Shown here: in pieces, positions 25,901 to 37,647 of the stretch
Numbering within the stretch: position 1 is the first letter of the stretch
How the letters are laid out: every line of letters begins with the position of its first letter
Notes under the pieces: model-generated
Seen by the model: the letters and a program-made list of their open reading frames with translations, nothing else
Database searches by the model: none
What the model was told of the DNA's origin: nothing
Program-made: the position numbers and the translations under genes
Source of the DNA: Acorus gramineus
Lineage: Eukaryota; Streptophyta; Magnoliopsida; Acorales; Acoraceae
Direction of reading: 5' to 3'
Length of the DNA stretch: 64,000 nucleotides
Assembly (NCBI GenBank): GCA_030737835.1
Contig: CM060853.1
Location: 7,221,819-7,285,818, forward strand

Positions 25901-27113
25901 AGTTGAGCGAATTGAGGCTCTCCTTATGAGGTTTGAAGAGAAAATGATAAATCCGCTTAGTTGCATGGAGTCAAGGCTTGAGAAACTTGAGCAGAAAATA
26001 GATGCACTTGATATGAAGCTACAGCCTGATAAGCCGGCTGCATGTTCATCAAGAATTGTAGCTCCTGAATTTTCATTTAGTGAATCAGCATCATCATCCC
26101 TCTGTCACGACAAGGACATCCAAACCCACGAGGATTTGCCATTAGATGAGATGACTGCAGCTGTTCATGCTTCAGAGAATCTTCCTGGTCTGGCGATTAA
26201 GGCTCCTGAATTCTCAAATACTGAAAATTCCAATGTAGGATGTGATGAAGATTTAGTTTCAGACAAGGAGGACAGCCCTGTGCGCAAACCTCCATCCCTC
26301 AATGATGCATTGTCCTCAGCACTAGCAGCATTTATATCTTCAACTTCCATCTCACCTGATGAATGCCACCCCAGTTTGAAAGTCGAAGCCCCGGAGTTCT
26401 CAATCTCGGACGGCGAGTTAGATGAATTACTTGCGCTTTCTATAGATAGCAATTTTTTTGATGACGTGGAAATACCCGAAATCGATGAAGATGGCGATGC
26501 AGAACCAGAAACATCAACCCATTCTACTTCTGAAAGTGGGGATGGAGAAGTGCAACAAAATCTTGAACTACCTGAAAACAACCTCCAGGAAACAACCTCC
26601 AGATGTAATTGTTCATGTGACCACTTCTTCGGGGAGAGAACCGAAGAACTTGATATGTCAACCCATTCTACTTCTGAAAATCGAGACAGAGAAGTGGAAC
26701 AACATTTGGATCATCCCGATGGTGAGCGGAAAACCAAAGATGTTGAGAAGCCAATGGAGGAGGTGCTGCAGCCCCTAAAAGAGATGGGATTTTTTCTTCC
26801 TTTACCTTGTATAAAATCTGCTTTCGTCGAGGACATATTTGATGTGAAGTTCGATCAAAAGCTGGGTGATGACAGCAAGCTCTTCCTTGAAGCCCTTCTG
26901 TGCGATGAATCAGCAAAAGAGGTTTCGGTTGCGGGGGTGATGGAAGACGCAACGGCGTTGGTGGGGGATGAAGTGTGTAATGATGATGATACATTGACTG
27001 ATCCATTTATTGAAGGTATGGAAGATTTGATTGTTGAAAGCCAGTCATCATCTACTTTGGAAAGTGATGTTGGTCTCCAGATGCCTATGGAAGACTTTCC
27101 AGGGATTTTATGA
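22980..27113 (+). CDS. Acidic 760-residue protein of unknown function
   Basis: Three exons, 22980-23184, 24511-24851 and 25377-27113, join in phase to 760 residues. The N-terminal third (exons 1, 2 and the start of 3) is compact and globular: it contains PCEITINFRKKCEVLRVYV, STARVYEIYYA, EYLCTVRCG, then after the last intron VYYEATADISDATPC, CFSLTLRLLSL and EEIYIYADPVE. The pattern resembles a beta-sandwich. Residues of the middle part (VCRVERIEALLMRFEEK, SRLEKLEQKIDALDMKL) form a likely coiled coil. The rest is acidic and low-complexity, with three APEFS motifs and two related STHSTSE blocks. I recall similar uncharacterised plant proteins but know no function. The ATG is chosen because it is the first after the TATA box and GA leader. 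An AATAAA at 27287-27292 fits the 3' end. Confidence 0.88.
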
Positions 27114-27286
27114 GATGGTGCGGTGAGGAGGTATGTTCTTGAACCTTACATATTTGGAGAACATGTGAAATTTTTGTTCTTCTATTTTGGTATATATTAG
27201 TGATTTATAGGCATGTATCATATTCTCTGGGTAGTTTTTATGGCTTTTGTGTTTATATCCTGAATCAGACTTTTTTTCTTTCAGTT

Positions 27287-27292
27287 AATAAA
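27287..27292 (+). terminator. Poly(A) signal AATAAA
   Basis: It lies 174 bp after the stop codon of the 760-residue protein gene and is followed by an A-rich run. It is the best candidate signal for that transcript. Confidence 0.45.
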
Positions 27293-28637
27293 GTTTAGTA
27301 AAAAAAAAGGATTTTTCTTGTAAATATTACTTTAAGCAGGTTCGGATTGTGATTTAATATATTGATTTTATGCGGTCTAAAATGCTATTTCATATAACAA
27401 ATTTATTTATTAAAACTGGGGATATGGCCAAGGTATGGTTGGAGTCAAAAGTAAATATTTGGCCATATAAGAGTATTTCACAGAAATGAAGGCATTTTGG
27501 AGGGTCTATCAGATTAATGAATACATTTTACTTATTAAGTTATGATTTATGATATCATGATAAAAAAAATTAATCAAAACCCATCACATATTAAATCAAT
27601 CAAAAGAGGGGCATCTCCTCATCCCATCGTTTTTTTGGAGTCTGAAAGGATGAGTTCGTCGTATTTTGGTTGCCAAACTATTTTCCTTGGCTATGTTTTT
27701 GCAGACGCCCAACTTTCCGAAAAATGAAAAAAAAAAAAAGTACAAAATAATTTTATTATCGAAAAGGGTTAAGACACATCATCCTTTAGGGGCTGTTTGG
27801 CTAGAGGAATAGAAGAGAATAAGAAAAAAAAAAAGTGTTTGGATAGAGAGAATAAGAAGGTATAGCTATGTAGAATTATGTGAGAATAAATTGATATTTG
27901 TATTCGAAGTCTCCTCATTGAATTGTGTTATTCCTTCACTGGTATAAAGAGATCCATCTATCAAATCACCTGTCATCACATCAAATCACCTATCATCACT
28001 TTTTATATATTAATGGAGTCCACATGTCAAATAAACTTTTTACACCTTATTCACATTTTATTCCTCATCAACCAAACACTTCAATCTTTATTATTACGTT
28101 TTCCAACGAGAATAACTGAAAACACAATCAAACACAAAATCACTTATTCCATTGATAAAGTCAACAATTTTTGAAATAGGTATAAATTTCAAAATAGCTT
28201 ATGCCTCTGTTCAAACAGACACCTAGGGTCCTTGCTATAACATGATAATTTGATTTTTTTAAAAAATAATATGAAAATAAAATATATATACTCTACCATA
28301 TTATATGAAATTCATTTATAGAAAAAATATGACAAAATTTTATTGACGTATATGTGATTACAACGAGAGACTATGTAACACTCCCCTAGATTATTTGCCA
28401 AAAGTTTGTATGGCTTACCTTCCAGTCTGTTCTAAGAACACCACAAAAATCAAACAAAATGAAGAACACAAACAATACACAGACAAAAAAAAAGTCTGTA
28501 ATACTAATTTCTAAATCATCCTTTCTATCACCACTCAGATCCGAACAACAAAAAAGAACCTCAAAAGCCTCCCAAGTATCCGAGCTTTGTTAACTTGTGA
28601 TAACAGCTTTGCCACAAACCCATCTCATCCTTCTTAT
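27293..28637. other. Intergenic DNA between convergent genes
   Basis: This short spacer separates the 3' ends of the 760-residue protein gene and the sulfite reductase gene. It contains one probable hAT MITE and otherwise nothing recognised. Confidence 0.6.
27787..28225. mobile_element. Probable hAT MITE (CTGTTTGG ends)
   Basis: The left end reads TAGGGGCTGTTTGGCTAGAG and the right end is the complement of TAGGTGTCTGTTTGAACAGA. These are imperfect inverted repeats of a common plant hAT MITE type. The flanking 8-mers TCATCCTT and GGGTCCTT share only the last five bases, so the target duplication is degraded or the boundary is slightly off. Confidence 0.55.
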
Positions 28638-31600
28638 TCATTCACCTTTGCCGTTATGTTGCGAGGCAACGTAATTCCGAATCACGTCCATTGCGAGCTG
28701 GTGAGCGCTCTTGTTTTGAAGCTTCGCGAGCGCATCCACGGCCTCGTATGTCTTCTTGTCTGCGAAAAGCTTCAGACTGTATCGCAAAGGCGTCCCCACA
28801 GGTCCTTCCCACTTCTCCACCAGTTCTTTCAGCTTCTCAAAACCCTGTGACACACAGAATCTGCATTGGTTTCTTTTCTTCTGTGACCCCGTTTGGAATT
28901 AATTATCAAACACAGTGTTTCTGCAAAATCGTTTTAGATTATCGGTTTTGAACACGTGTATTTAGATTTTAACTTTTGGTTTGGGACATTTTTATGTATA
29001 AAAGTCAACAAAACAACTTCAATAAAAAAAAAGATGATTGAGAATAGCTTTTATGAAAAGAATGGTTGAGAACAACTTTATTTGAAAAAAATTAAAATTG
29101 TTCCAAACGGAGACTAAAGCATACATTTCTAATGGGGACACTCCATTTTGGATGACTGGAACTCCATTTTGGAGGACAATGTAAAAATACTGCTCCAACC
29201 TAACACTTTTCTTCACTAAATAAATCTAATTAAATATTAAATGAATCAAATCAATATTAATCCAAATATATAAATGTTAATTAATAAAATCTTAAAGAAT
29301 ATATATGTTTAAAAATAGAGTAAATATATTCAATAATGGTCTCATTTTAGACGTCTCAATGATACATTTCCAACTATACTAATTTTGTAAGAATCAGATT
29401 TATTTAATGAAATTTATGTTATTAGTCTCCATTTGGAGTATAATTGGAGCATCACCGTTCTCCATTTCAGATAAATAGAGTATTGTTGGAGATGCTCTTA
29501 AAAAGCTTTTATGATTATAGAATTTTTTTTACCGTGCGGTTGGTGAAGTTGCCGAATGATTCCCTTGCTTCGCGTTTGTGCTTCCAATAGTAAAATAATG
29601 GCTCGAACACCTTCTCCAGCTCTTGAACCTTCACTTTTTCCATGAAGCATTTCGCCAGTGAAGTTTGGTTGGGTGTTCCTCCAAGCCATATCTGTTTAAA
29701 ACAGGGTCAGAAAATTTATGGCCCTTGTCACCAACTTTTGGAACAAAAGTTCACCATTCTGTATGATTTCGGTCAAGTCCAGGAAAATGTTTTGGAAAAA
29801 TAAAAAAAATATTTATGGAAAAATTATTTGTGACATGCAAAATCACCAGTGTTAAATTAAATCCATGATCTATTGATGATGACATCAAAACATTTGAAGA
29901 CTTTTGAGGTCAAATAATAATATTTGAATTTAGACAATCATCAAAATCTGACTAAAATTTTAAAAGAAGAAAGTCTAATCGAACTTTTTTTTTCCTTTTA
30001 AATTCTAATTGTGTTGCACAAATGAAATATGTATTATGCTTTTAATACATATATAATTCATTTAAAACTTTGGATGAAAGTGTCCATTCAATGCGTGAAT
30101 TAATTCATTATTCAGAGCATTATGTGACAAGGTTTATGGATGAAAAAGACACAGGTAAGGAACCATATTAAAGTTGAGAGTGAGAATCACATTGATTTAG
30201 TGTATAAGATTCTATATGCATGAAAACTATTACTACTATATTCTTAAAAAAATTTAGTTCCATCTATTGCTAACAATGGAAGCATTTCAGAAGTACCTGG
30301 TAACTGTTAGGTCCGTCGCCTACAAGTCCCAGCTCAGCCATGTAAGGCCTTGCACAGCCATTGGGGCATCCTGTCACTCTTACCACCAGTGATTCGTTGT
30401 ACTTGAGACCCACCTTGAATAAAGAAAGCATCAATGATTTAAAATAACAAACAAGGTATACTACATATTCAAAGTCCTGGTGGTGGTGTGGACTGATTTT
30501 TTTTTTTTTTTTAAAGCAATCAATATACAAATGTTTTTCCATAGATTTCAGATAAGCCACATTGCAAGTTTTGTTGTATGAGAATTTACCTTATCGAATA
30601 CAGCTCGTACCCGCTTCAGAATGTCAGGTATACCTCGTTCTGCTTCAGTTATCGCCAAGGGACATAGTGGTAGAGCAGGGCATGCCATTGCAGTCACGTT
30701 AAGTGGATCCACATACCTAGGATGCTATACAAAAAGAAACCAAACCTTAATTAAAAAAAAAATCATAGCACTTAACTTGTATGCTCATCATCCAAATCAT
30801 TTTTCAATGTTTCATATATTAAAATAACAAACAATAAATAGATGATAACTACATTTTTCATAAAGATTTGGATGATGGCAACCCAATCTTGGAAATGGGC
30901 AATGACACAGAGCTTACTTGGTGAAGGTAAAACTGCCTTCAGTGAAAAATCTCTACCTCATATTCACAAATACATAAAATGAAAACCTTTTCCTATGTAA
31001 GTCATGCTACATGATACTCTTCAAGAAGTGTAGAATTTATTTGGTTCAGTATCTAAATCACAGTAAATTAGGAAAATTACAGGAAAAAAAAAAATACCAG
31101 CAGACCAGCTTGAGCAAGGGCTGTGGTGATCGGCTGCCTCCAAGCATGACGAATATCACACAAAATTATGTTCTGATTTGGAGTAAGTCGCACATTCAGG
31201 TTATACTTCTCAATTATCTCCCTCAAGGTTTTCTTCGTTTTACCTCCAATGCGACCACTATCCACATGAAGCCCACAAAAAAGCGCACCATCACCCTGCA
31301 ATTCATGACTAAGGTAAATTAGAATACATGCACACACGAATATATGGGATTCATCCACACATATATAACAATGAATGGAATGATATGCAACAATGAAGAA
31401 GGTGACGAAAACAGTATTCAATTCAACAAGTTGATGCCTAAACATGAACTATTAAAGATAATAAAGATGAATAAATAACTTCATAACTAAAAAGCATGGA
31501 TAGAACCATCAGAATACATACCTGCTCATGCCACCCCAAATAGCTTTTGAATTCCCACTCAGGCAAATCTCGAAAAGGCTCAAATTTCTTTCCGTAGTAC

Positions 31601-34600
31601 TGCTCAACAACACTGCGGAACTTTTCGATTCCCCACTCATTGATCAAATACTTCATCCTACTATATTTTCTATCATCCCTCCTCCCATTCTCTCGTTGTG
31701 TGACAACTATGGCTTTGATGGCATATAATATATCCTCCTTCGGAACATAACCGAGAGGTTCACCAAGACGAGGAAAAGTTGTTTCAATCCTATGTGCTCT
31801 TCCCATACCGCCACCAACCTGCACAGTCACCAACCTATCAGCCATAAATGATGTAAATTGGAAACAAGAGCATAACAAAGACTGATCCCCACTTACATAA
31901 ATGTTGAAGCCCTGAGGTTCCCCATCAGCATCAGAAACTACCACAACACCAATGTCATTTGTCAGAATATCAACAGAGTTGTCTGTTGGTATGGTCACTG
32001 CAACTTTGAACTTCCGAGGAAGGAACTGAGTTCCATATATGGGCTCCGGAGAATCAGGAAAGTTCGTTCCATGCGTGTTATCATTGCGTGCCTTCACTAC
32101 TTCAGGAGGCTCTGCCGACATAATTTTCTCCCCATCCACCCACAGATCATAATACGCACCCGATTGAGGGGTCAAAAGTGCAGCTATATCATCCGCAGTC
32201 TCCTGAGCAAACAGGTAATCTTTCCTGATGAATGGCGCTGCAGGAGCAAGAACATTTCTGTTGAGATCCCCACACGCACCAAGAGTTGATCCCATGCTTC
32301 TGATAATAGTGTTCATCACGGTCTTGAGGTTTTTCTTTAGAATACCATGTAACTGAAATGTCTGTCTGGTGGTCAGACGAAGAGTGCCAATTCCAAACTC
32401 ATCTGCAAGACTATCCATTGCAAGATAAAGCTGGTTTGGGACTTTGCCACATGGGTTCTTCGTTCTAAGCATAAACTGGTAAGCTTTTCCACCAGGGCCA
32501 CGAACTTCTCTGTCAGCTTGTTGATAACTTCCATGAAACTTGATTAGTTGTGTTGCGGCTTCATTTATATTTGGAGCATCTGTTTCCAGCTCCTCATTCA
32601 AGGGGAATCTTAGAAAGTTGCTTTGCTCTTTCAAAATTTCAACCTTGCTGCGCTTGACATCATGGGTGTTTGGCTTGACTGGCTGCACATATAAAATTAT
32701 CCAAACATTATACAATAATTGAAACCCAAACTTCATAAGATTTTATATACACAGCATATTTTCTGCCTTTTGTACAATTAGTTGTGAGAAAAAGAACTAC
32801 ATGTGCCCAGAGAAAAACAGAAAACAATAAAAGATGGCAAGAAAATCATATCCTATATTATCCAAGGAATCTTACGTCTAATAATTCAGATTATTCATGT
32901 GCATTGCATGTCATGGATGGGAGAGGTGGAATTGGAGCGTGGATTAGTAAATAGGCATTCCGATGGCCCATAGAAACCTGTTGTATATCTGGATTTCATG
33001 TTACTCTGTTCAAACTATCCAACATTACAAAATGTTGTTTATTCCAATAACATGATAGTCTACTTGCTTTCGATGACAAAGTCCTATCTCTATTAGGGGG
33101 AATGATAAGAGGCTTGTTTGTATAATATGAGTCTCACTTTAGACATCCCAAATTTCTTTACCAAGAAAGTGTAAGACTTAATACAATATAAAACACTGTC
33201 CAGAAGCATATACTTGCTTCAATATTTTTTCAAAAAAAAATTTTTTTTTTTTGTAACAGAAGAATGCAGTCATAAACTGCTAAAAAAAAACAAATGAGTA
33301 GGAAAATTTTCCTACCTGACAACTGGTCTCTGTCAACCGCTTTATGGCAGGTATCTCTCTTACCCACCAACTGGTTTTCTAATAATTTGGTACCAACTAC
33401 ACAGGTCCAACATCATATTGAATCCTGGACATAGAATCATGTTGTTCTCCATCTATGGAAGGTATCTTTCTTATCAGATGTACAAAGGTTTGTGGGTCAT
33501 TCTCCATTAGTTGGGAAAACACCAGCGCACATAATCACCCACAAATCTCGTACATCAGATTAGCTTTGGGGAGATTCAAACTCAAGACTTATGGCGAGCA
33601 AACACATAACTTCAGCCAAAAAGTTGACCCCACGTGTGGGTTAACTACGATATTCTTGCAAACAAGGTTTACAATTTCCTTGGAAACTCACTCCATCAAA
33701 CAAAGCTTGTTGTTTATGTTATTGTCATCATAATATATACACCACCATGAGAAAATCATTGGGGATTTCTCAAAATCAGGATCACAAATAAAACCCAATA
33801 TTGTCTATAGAACTGCACGTGCAACAAACGTGACATTTCAGTGATTTCACCAAACACACTCTCTACTGATATGTGCCATCTCCCTAGGCCTGTCAACGGG
33901 TCGGGTCGGGGTGGACCCGGACCCGACCCGTGACAGGACCCAGCGGGTCCGGGGAAACGTGGACCCGGACCCGTCGGACCCGGGTCGGGTCCGGGTCCGG
34001 GTCCGGGTCCGACCCGACCCGGATGGTTGGGTAAAAAAAAAAAAAAAAAAAAAAGAGAAGAGCTCATGTATTTGTTTGCCTTATCATTCTATTTGAAATT
34101 TTTTTTGTAATAAAACATTATTGTTAATGAGACTATGTTTGAATATAATTTTATACAATTCAAAAGAAGTAAATGAATTATTAAACAACATCCAAAACAA
34201 TAATCACTAACATAAAAAACATATTAACCTAAATAATAAACATAACTAACCTAAACAACATTCAAAACAATAATAATCTAAACAACATTCAAAACAATAA
34301 ACACTAACATATTAACTTAAATAATAAACATAAATCATGCAACAAACTAATTAATCATACAAATTCAAAAGCTAATAAGTTAATTGTCCAAAACAAACCG
34401 ATTTATAGGCTTGTTATGATTATGATTTATGAACTTGTAGATACAAAAATAAGTTAAGTAAGAAATAAAATTATGTATCAACTAATACTAATGGTCTTGT
34501 AATATATGAACATATTTTAATAAAACAATCGGGTCTCGGGTCCAACGGGTCGGGGCGGGGTGGACCCGGACCCGACCCGTTTGTTTGTTCGAGTCCGCCG

Positions 34601-35091
34601 GGTCGGGTCCAACTCGGGTCGGGTTCAAATCGAATCGGGTATATTACACGTGTAATCGGGTCCGGGTCGGGTCGAGTCCAGGTCGGGTCAGGTCCGGATC
34701 CGACCCGTTGACAGGCCTAATCTCTCCCCCCCCCCAAAGCCATCACTGACATGTCAAATCAATACATTTTTTTTCTTTCAGATTGCACTAATAATGCAAG
34801 AATTCAAAACACCAACCAATCGAAACCAAACACAATCATAACAACAACCAAAACGCGATCGAACACACCGAACAAGCAAAAACAGAAGCCGAAGTTCCTT
34901 ACCGTAGAAACCGCGCTTACGGTGGAGGACCTCGCCGAAAACGACGCCTCCGCCGCTGCAGAAAGACCGGAGCACCGCCGCGTTTGAACGGCGCCGGACG
35001 TCCGCAGCCCCTGAAACACCCCGATCTGGACCTTCCGATCAGCCGCCGCCGCCGCCAAGGGATTCACAGCCACCATCGCCACCGTCTCCAT
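28638..35091 (-). CDS. SIR: Ferredoxin-sulfite reductase, plastid
   Basis: Eight exons give 695 residues in phase: 35091-34903, 32682-31897, 31818-31522, 31295-31098, 30724-30590, 30413-30297, 29691-29533, 28844-28638. The enzyme reduces sulfite to sulfide with six electrons from ferredoxin in plastid sulfur assimilation. Exon 1 is an Ala/Ser/Arg-rich transit peptide. The siroheme/4Fe-4S cysteines are present as C505-X5-C511 (ACPALPLC) and C551-X3-C555 (GCPNGC). Family blocks include [39 protein letters not shown] and [15 protein letters not shown]. The C-terminal extension ([20 protein letters not shown]) is typical of the longer plant sulfite reductases that also bind plastid nucleoid DNA; nucleoid binding is inferred. 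Intron 1 (2.2 kb) holds a hAT MITE. Two in-frame donors 15 nt apart end exon 1. Confidence 0.96.
33885..34719. mobile_element. hAT-type MITE in sulfite reductase intron 1
   Basis: The 835-bp element has terminal inverted repeats TAGGCCTGTCAACGGGTCGG (left) and the complement of the same sequence (right; 19 of 20 bases, GGGTCGG versus GGGTCGA). Long subterminal arrays of GGGTCCGGGTCC and GACCCGGACCCG occur at both ends, with an AT-rich middle. The flanks read CATCTCCC on the left and ATCTCTCC on the right, compatible with a decayed 8-bp duplication in a C-rich run. No transposase. Confidence 0.82.
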
Positions 35092-36444
35092 TGCCGGAGC
35101 TCACAAAATTAGGGTTTCTCGAAAACGATCGAACCGAAATGAAAGTGATTTTGAATGATATTTTTTTTTGGAGGTCTGAAAGTGAGCCGCGACGCGTAAC
35201 CGTGAAATCGACAGGTTTTTGTTAATAATATTTGATGGTCTGGTGATTCTCGGTTTTGGTTCATTATCGTGATTTGCTTACATGTTTGATTCTCGTTTGC
35301 TTGATGTGTGGAGAGCCCGTGTATCGGATCGGTTGATGTTGATACATTGAACCTGGACATGATGAGGGATAGTCACTGTGTGTCGATGTGATTTTAACCG
35401 TTGGATTTGTGTATCTTTGATGGAGGACCATCTGATGTACGGTGCGGATTAGAGATGTGATGAGGCGGCGTTTATTTGTGAAGGAATTTGAAGAGGTTTT
35501 TGTTGGCTTATGTTATCCAGTCAAATCTTGATGGCTTTCCAAATAATAATAATATAAAACAATAAAAAGTTTTCTGAATTTGACTGGATATATTGGTGCA
35601 TTCATTATCTTATTTATAAATGCTATGATGTTCTACTTTTAAGTCTAGTTTAATTTAATTTTATAAGAAAATGAATGATATTTATTATTTATGGTATATT
35701 AGATCACTTTTATTGATACATATTATATATATATAGACTTGTGTTGAGTATATTAGTGTATTTTTTCTCCTATTCTAGAATATATTGAGTCAAAAAAATA
35801 AAAATAAAAGTATAAATCAATTCATTTGTTGATATAATTTATTTTTTTAAAGATATTAAATGAAAATATGATAAGATGGTTAAAAAGAATGCATGAATTA
35901 TTATCCCTTATATTTTCAATAATAAAAAAATTGATAATCCCACCAACCACACGATAGTCCCCTCCTCCCATGTTCATGTTCCATCACTTGTACAATTACA
36001 CCAACACATTCTTCTTTTGGATGGTGGGAATAGTAGGGGAGGGGGAGGGGGGACGGAAGGAGCAAGGGGCAGAGGAGACGGGAGAAGGCCGAGAAGGGGG
36101 AGGGGGAGTCGGGGAAGAGAGAGAGAGGGCTGGTAGGGGGCTGCGGAGGGCTGGCGAAGGACCGATAGCAGTGGGAGGAGGAGGCTGACTCCCTCCCCGG
36201 CCTTTCTCTTTCTCATTTTTCATAATATTATGTACTTTACATATTGTTTTTTTAAAATAAAATCAAAATAATTGATGCGACATGCTGGTAGGACCTATCA
36301 TTTTCCTTCCTGTAATTGTCATTCTGGACAATTCACGGGGCCTTCACGTAATGGGCTCTTATTGGGCCCCCAATTCGACTCAGTTTACATAAACCTCAAG
36401 GGCCTAAGTGGAAATGATCTCGGCTACACAATTAAACAGTAGGA

Positions 36445-37647
36445 TTAAAGACATCTAAGCCCCTGTAAACATGAAAAAAACTCGTATAAGTCCCTACTAA
36501 AATTGGGATAAACGTACAAGTCTCTAAAAACTCAGAAAAATCTAATTATCATCACTGAGTTAAATATCCATCCAAACTTAACGGAATATTCCTATAATAT
36601 TCCATCACATATAATTGTGTAGCCATTGAAATCCTTGTAAACAGTCATAAAGATAAATTAGTCTCTACAAAAAATAAAATTACCCCTGAAAGACTTTTAC
36701 ATTAAATTGTGTACACATTACAGTCCCTATAAACAGCCATAAAGACAAATTAGTCCACGCAAAAGACAAAATTGCTCCTCAAAGATTTTTACATTTAATT
36801 AGATAGGCATGACAGTCCTTATAAATAATCGTAAAGACAAATAATATAATTTATTTTTATTTTTTTTTTCATTTTCTATCCTATCGTTCACACTCCACCT
36901 GAACAAGTAATAAATAATGCTCTTTTCTTAAGGTGTTTGCTTGCTTTGAAATACCTATACATGATTTTCCATAAAATTTGTTTATTTACATTTCTAGCAG
37001 AGAGAATTTTAATAAACCCATACCACTTTTTTAATTCTCTACAAACAAAAAGGTAAAAAGAATGTATTCTACTTGTTAAAATATTTTCTTACAAGCAAAT
37101 TAGGATCTTCAGGTGGAGTGTGTGAGCGATAGGATATAAGATGAAAAAAAAAAAAAAAAATCATATTATTTGTCTTTATGATTGTTTATAAGGATTGCAA
37201 TGTTTACACAATTAAATGTAAAAATCTTTTAGGGGTATTTTATTTTTTACAGGGACCAATTTGTCTTTATAATTGTTTATATAGACTGTAATGTCTATTC
37301 AATTAAATGTAAAAAAATTTCAGAGGCAATTTTATCTTTTACGGGGACTAATTTTTCTTTATGATTGTTTATAGGGACCGCAATGTGTATACAATTTAAT
37401 GTAAAAGTCTTTCAGGGTCAATTTTGTCTTTTGGAGGGACTAATTTGTCTCTATGACTGTTTACAAGGACTTCAATGTTTACATGTGATTGAATATTCTG
37501 GGAATATTCCGTTATATTTGGATGAAAATTTAACTCAGGGATGATAATTGAGTTTTTTCTGAGTTTTCAAGACCTCGTACGCCAGTCACAATTTTAGTAA
37601 GGACTCATATGAGTTTTTTAAGTTTGTAGTGACGTAGATGTCTTTAA
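36445..37647. mobile_element. Foldback element with tandem-repeat arms
   Basis: The left end TTAAAGACATCTA is mirrored by TAGATGTCTTTAA at the right (with a few internal differences beyond). The arms run inward for about 450-540 bp as inverted copies and meet around a spacer near 36895-37110, itself flanked by the inverted pair CACTCCACCTGAA and TTCAGGTGGAGTG. Each arm is built from about 91-bp tandem units (TTTGTCTTTATGATTGTTTA and relatives): at least three in the left arm and four in the right. Flanking 9-mers ACAGTAGGA and CTAGTAAGA match at six of nine positions. The structure fits a Mutator-like or foldback transposon. No protein is encoded. Confidence 0.8.

Noticed and set aside
26165..27006. 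Minus-strand ORFs of 138 and 112 residues
   Set aside because: They are antisense shadows of the acidic last exon; their Ser/Pro-rich content is what complementing Asp/Glu-rich codons produces.
29119..29500. Possible MITE in sulfite reductase intron 7
   Set aside because: The right end GTTGGAGATGCTCTTA is typical of a common plant MITE, but no matching left end or target duplication could be placed.
33756..34096. Pro/Gly-rich ORFs on both strands
   Set aside because: They are translations of the GGGTCC/GACCCG arrays at the left end of the intronic hAT MITE.
35970..36223. Gly/Arg/Glu-rich and Pro/Leu-rich ORFs
   Set aside because: They come from a purine-rich simple-sequence tract with no splice context or conserved motif.
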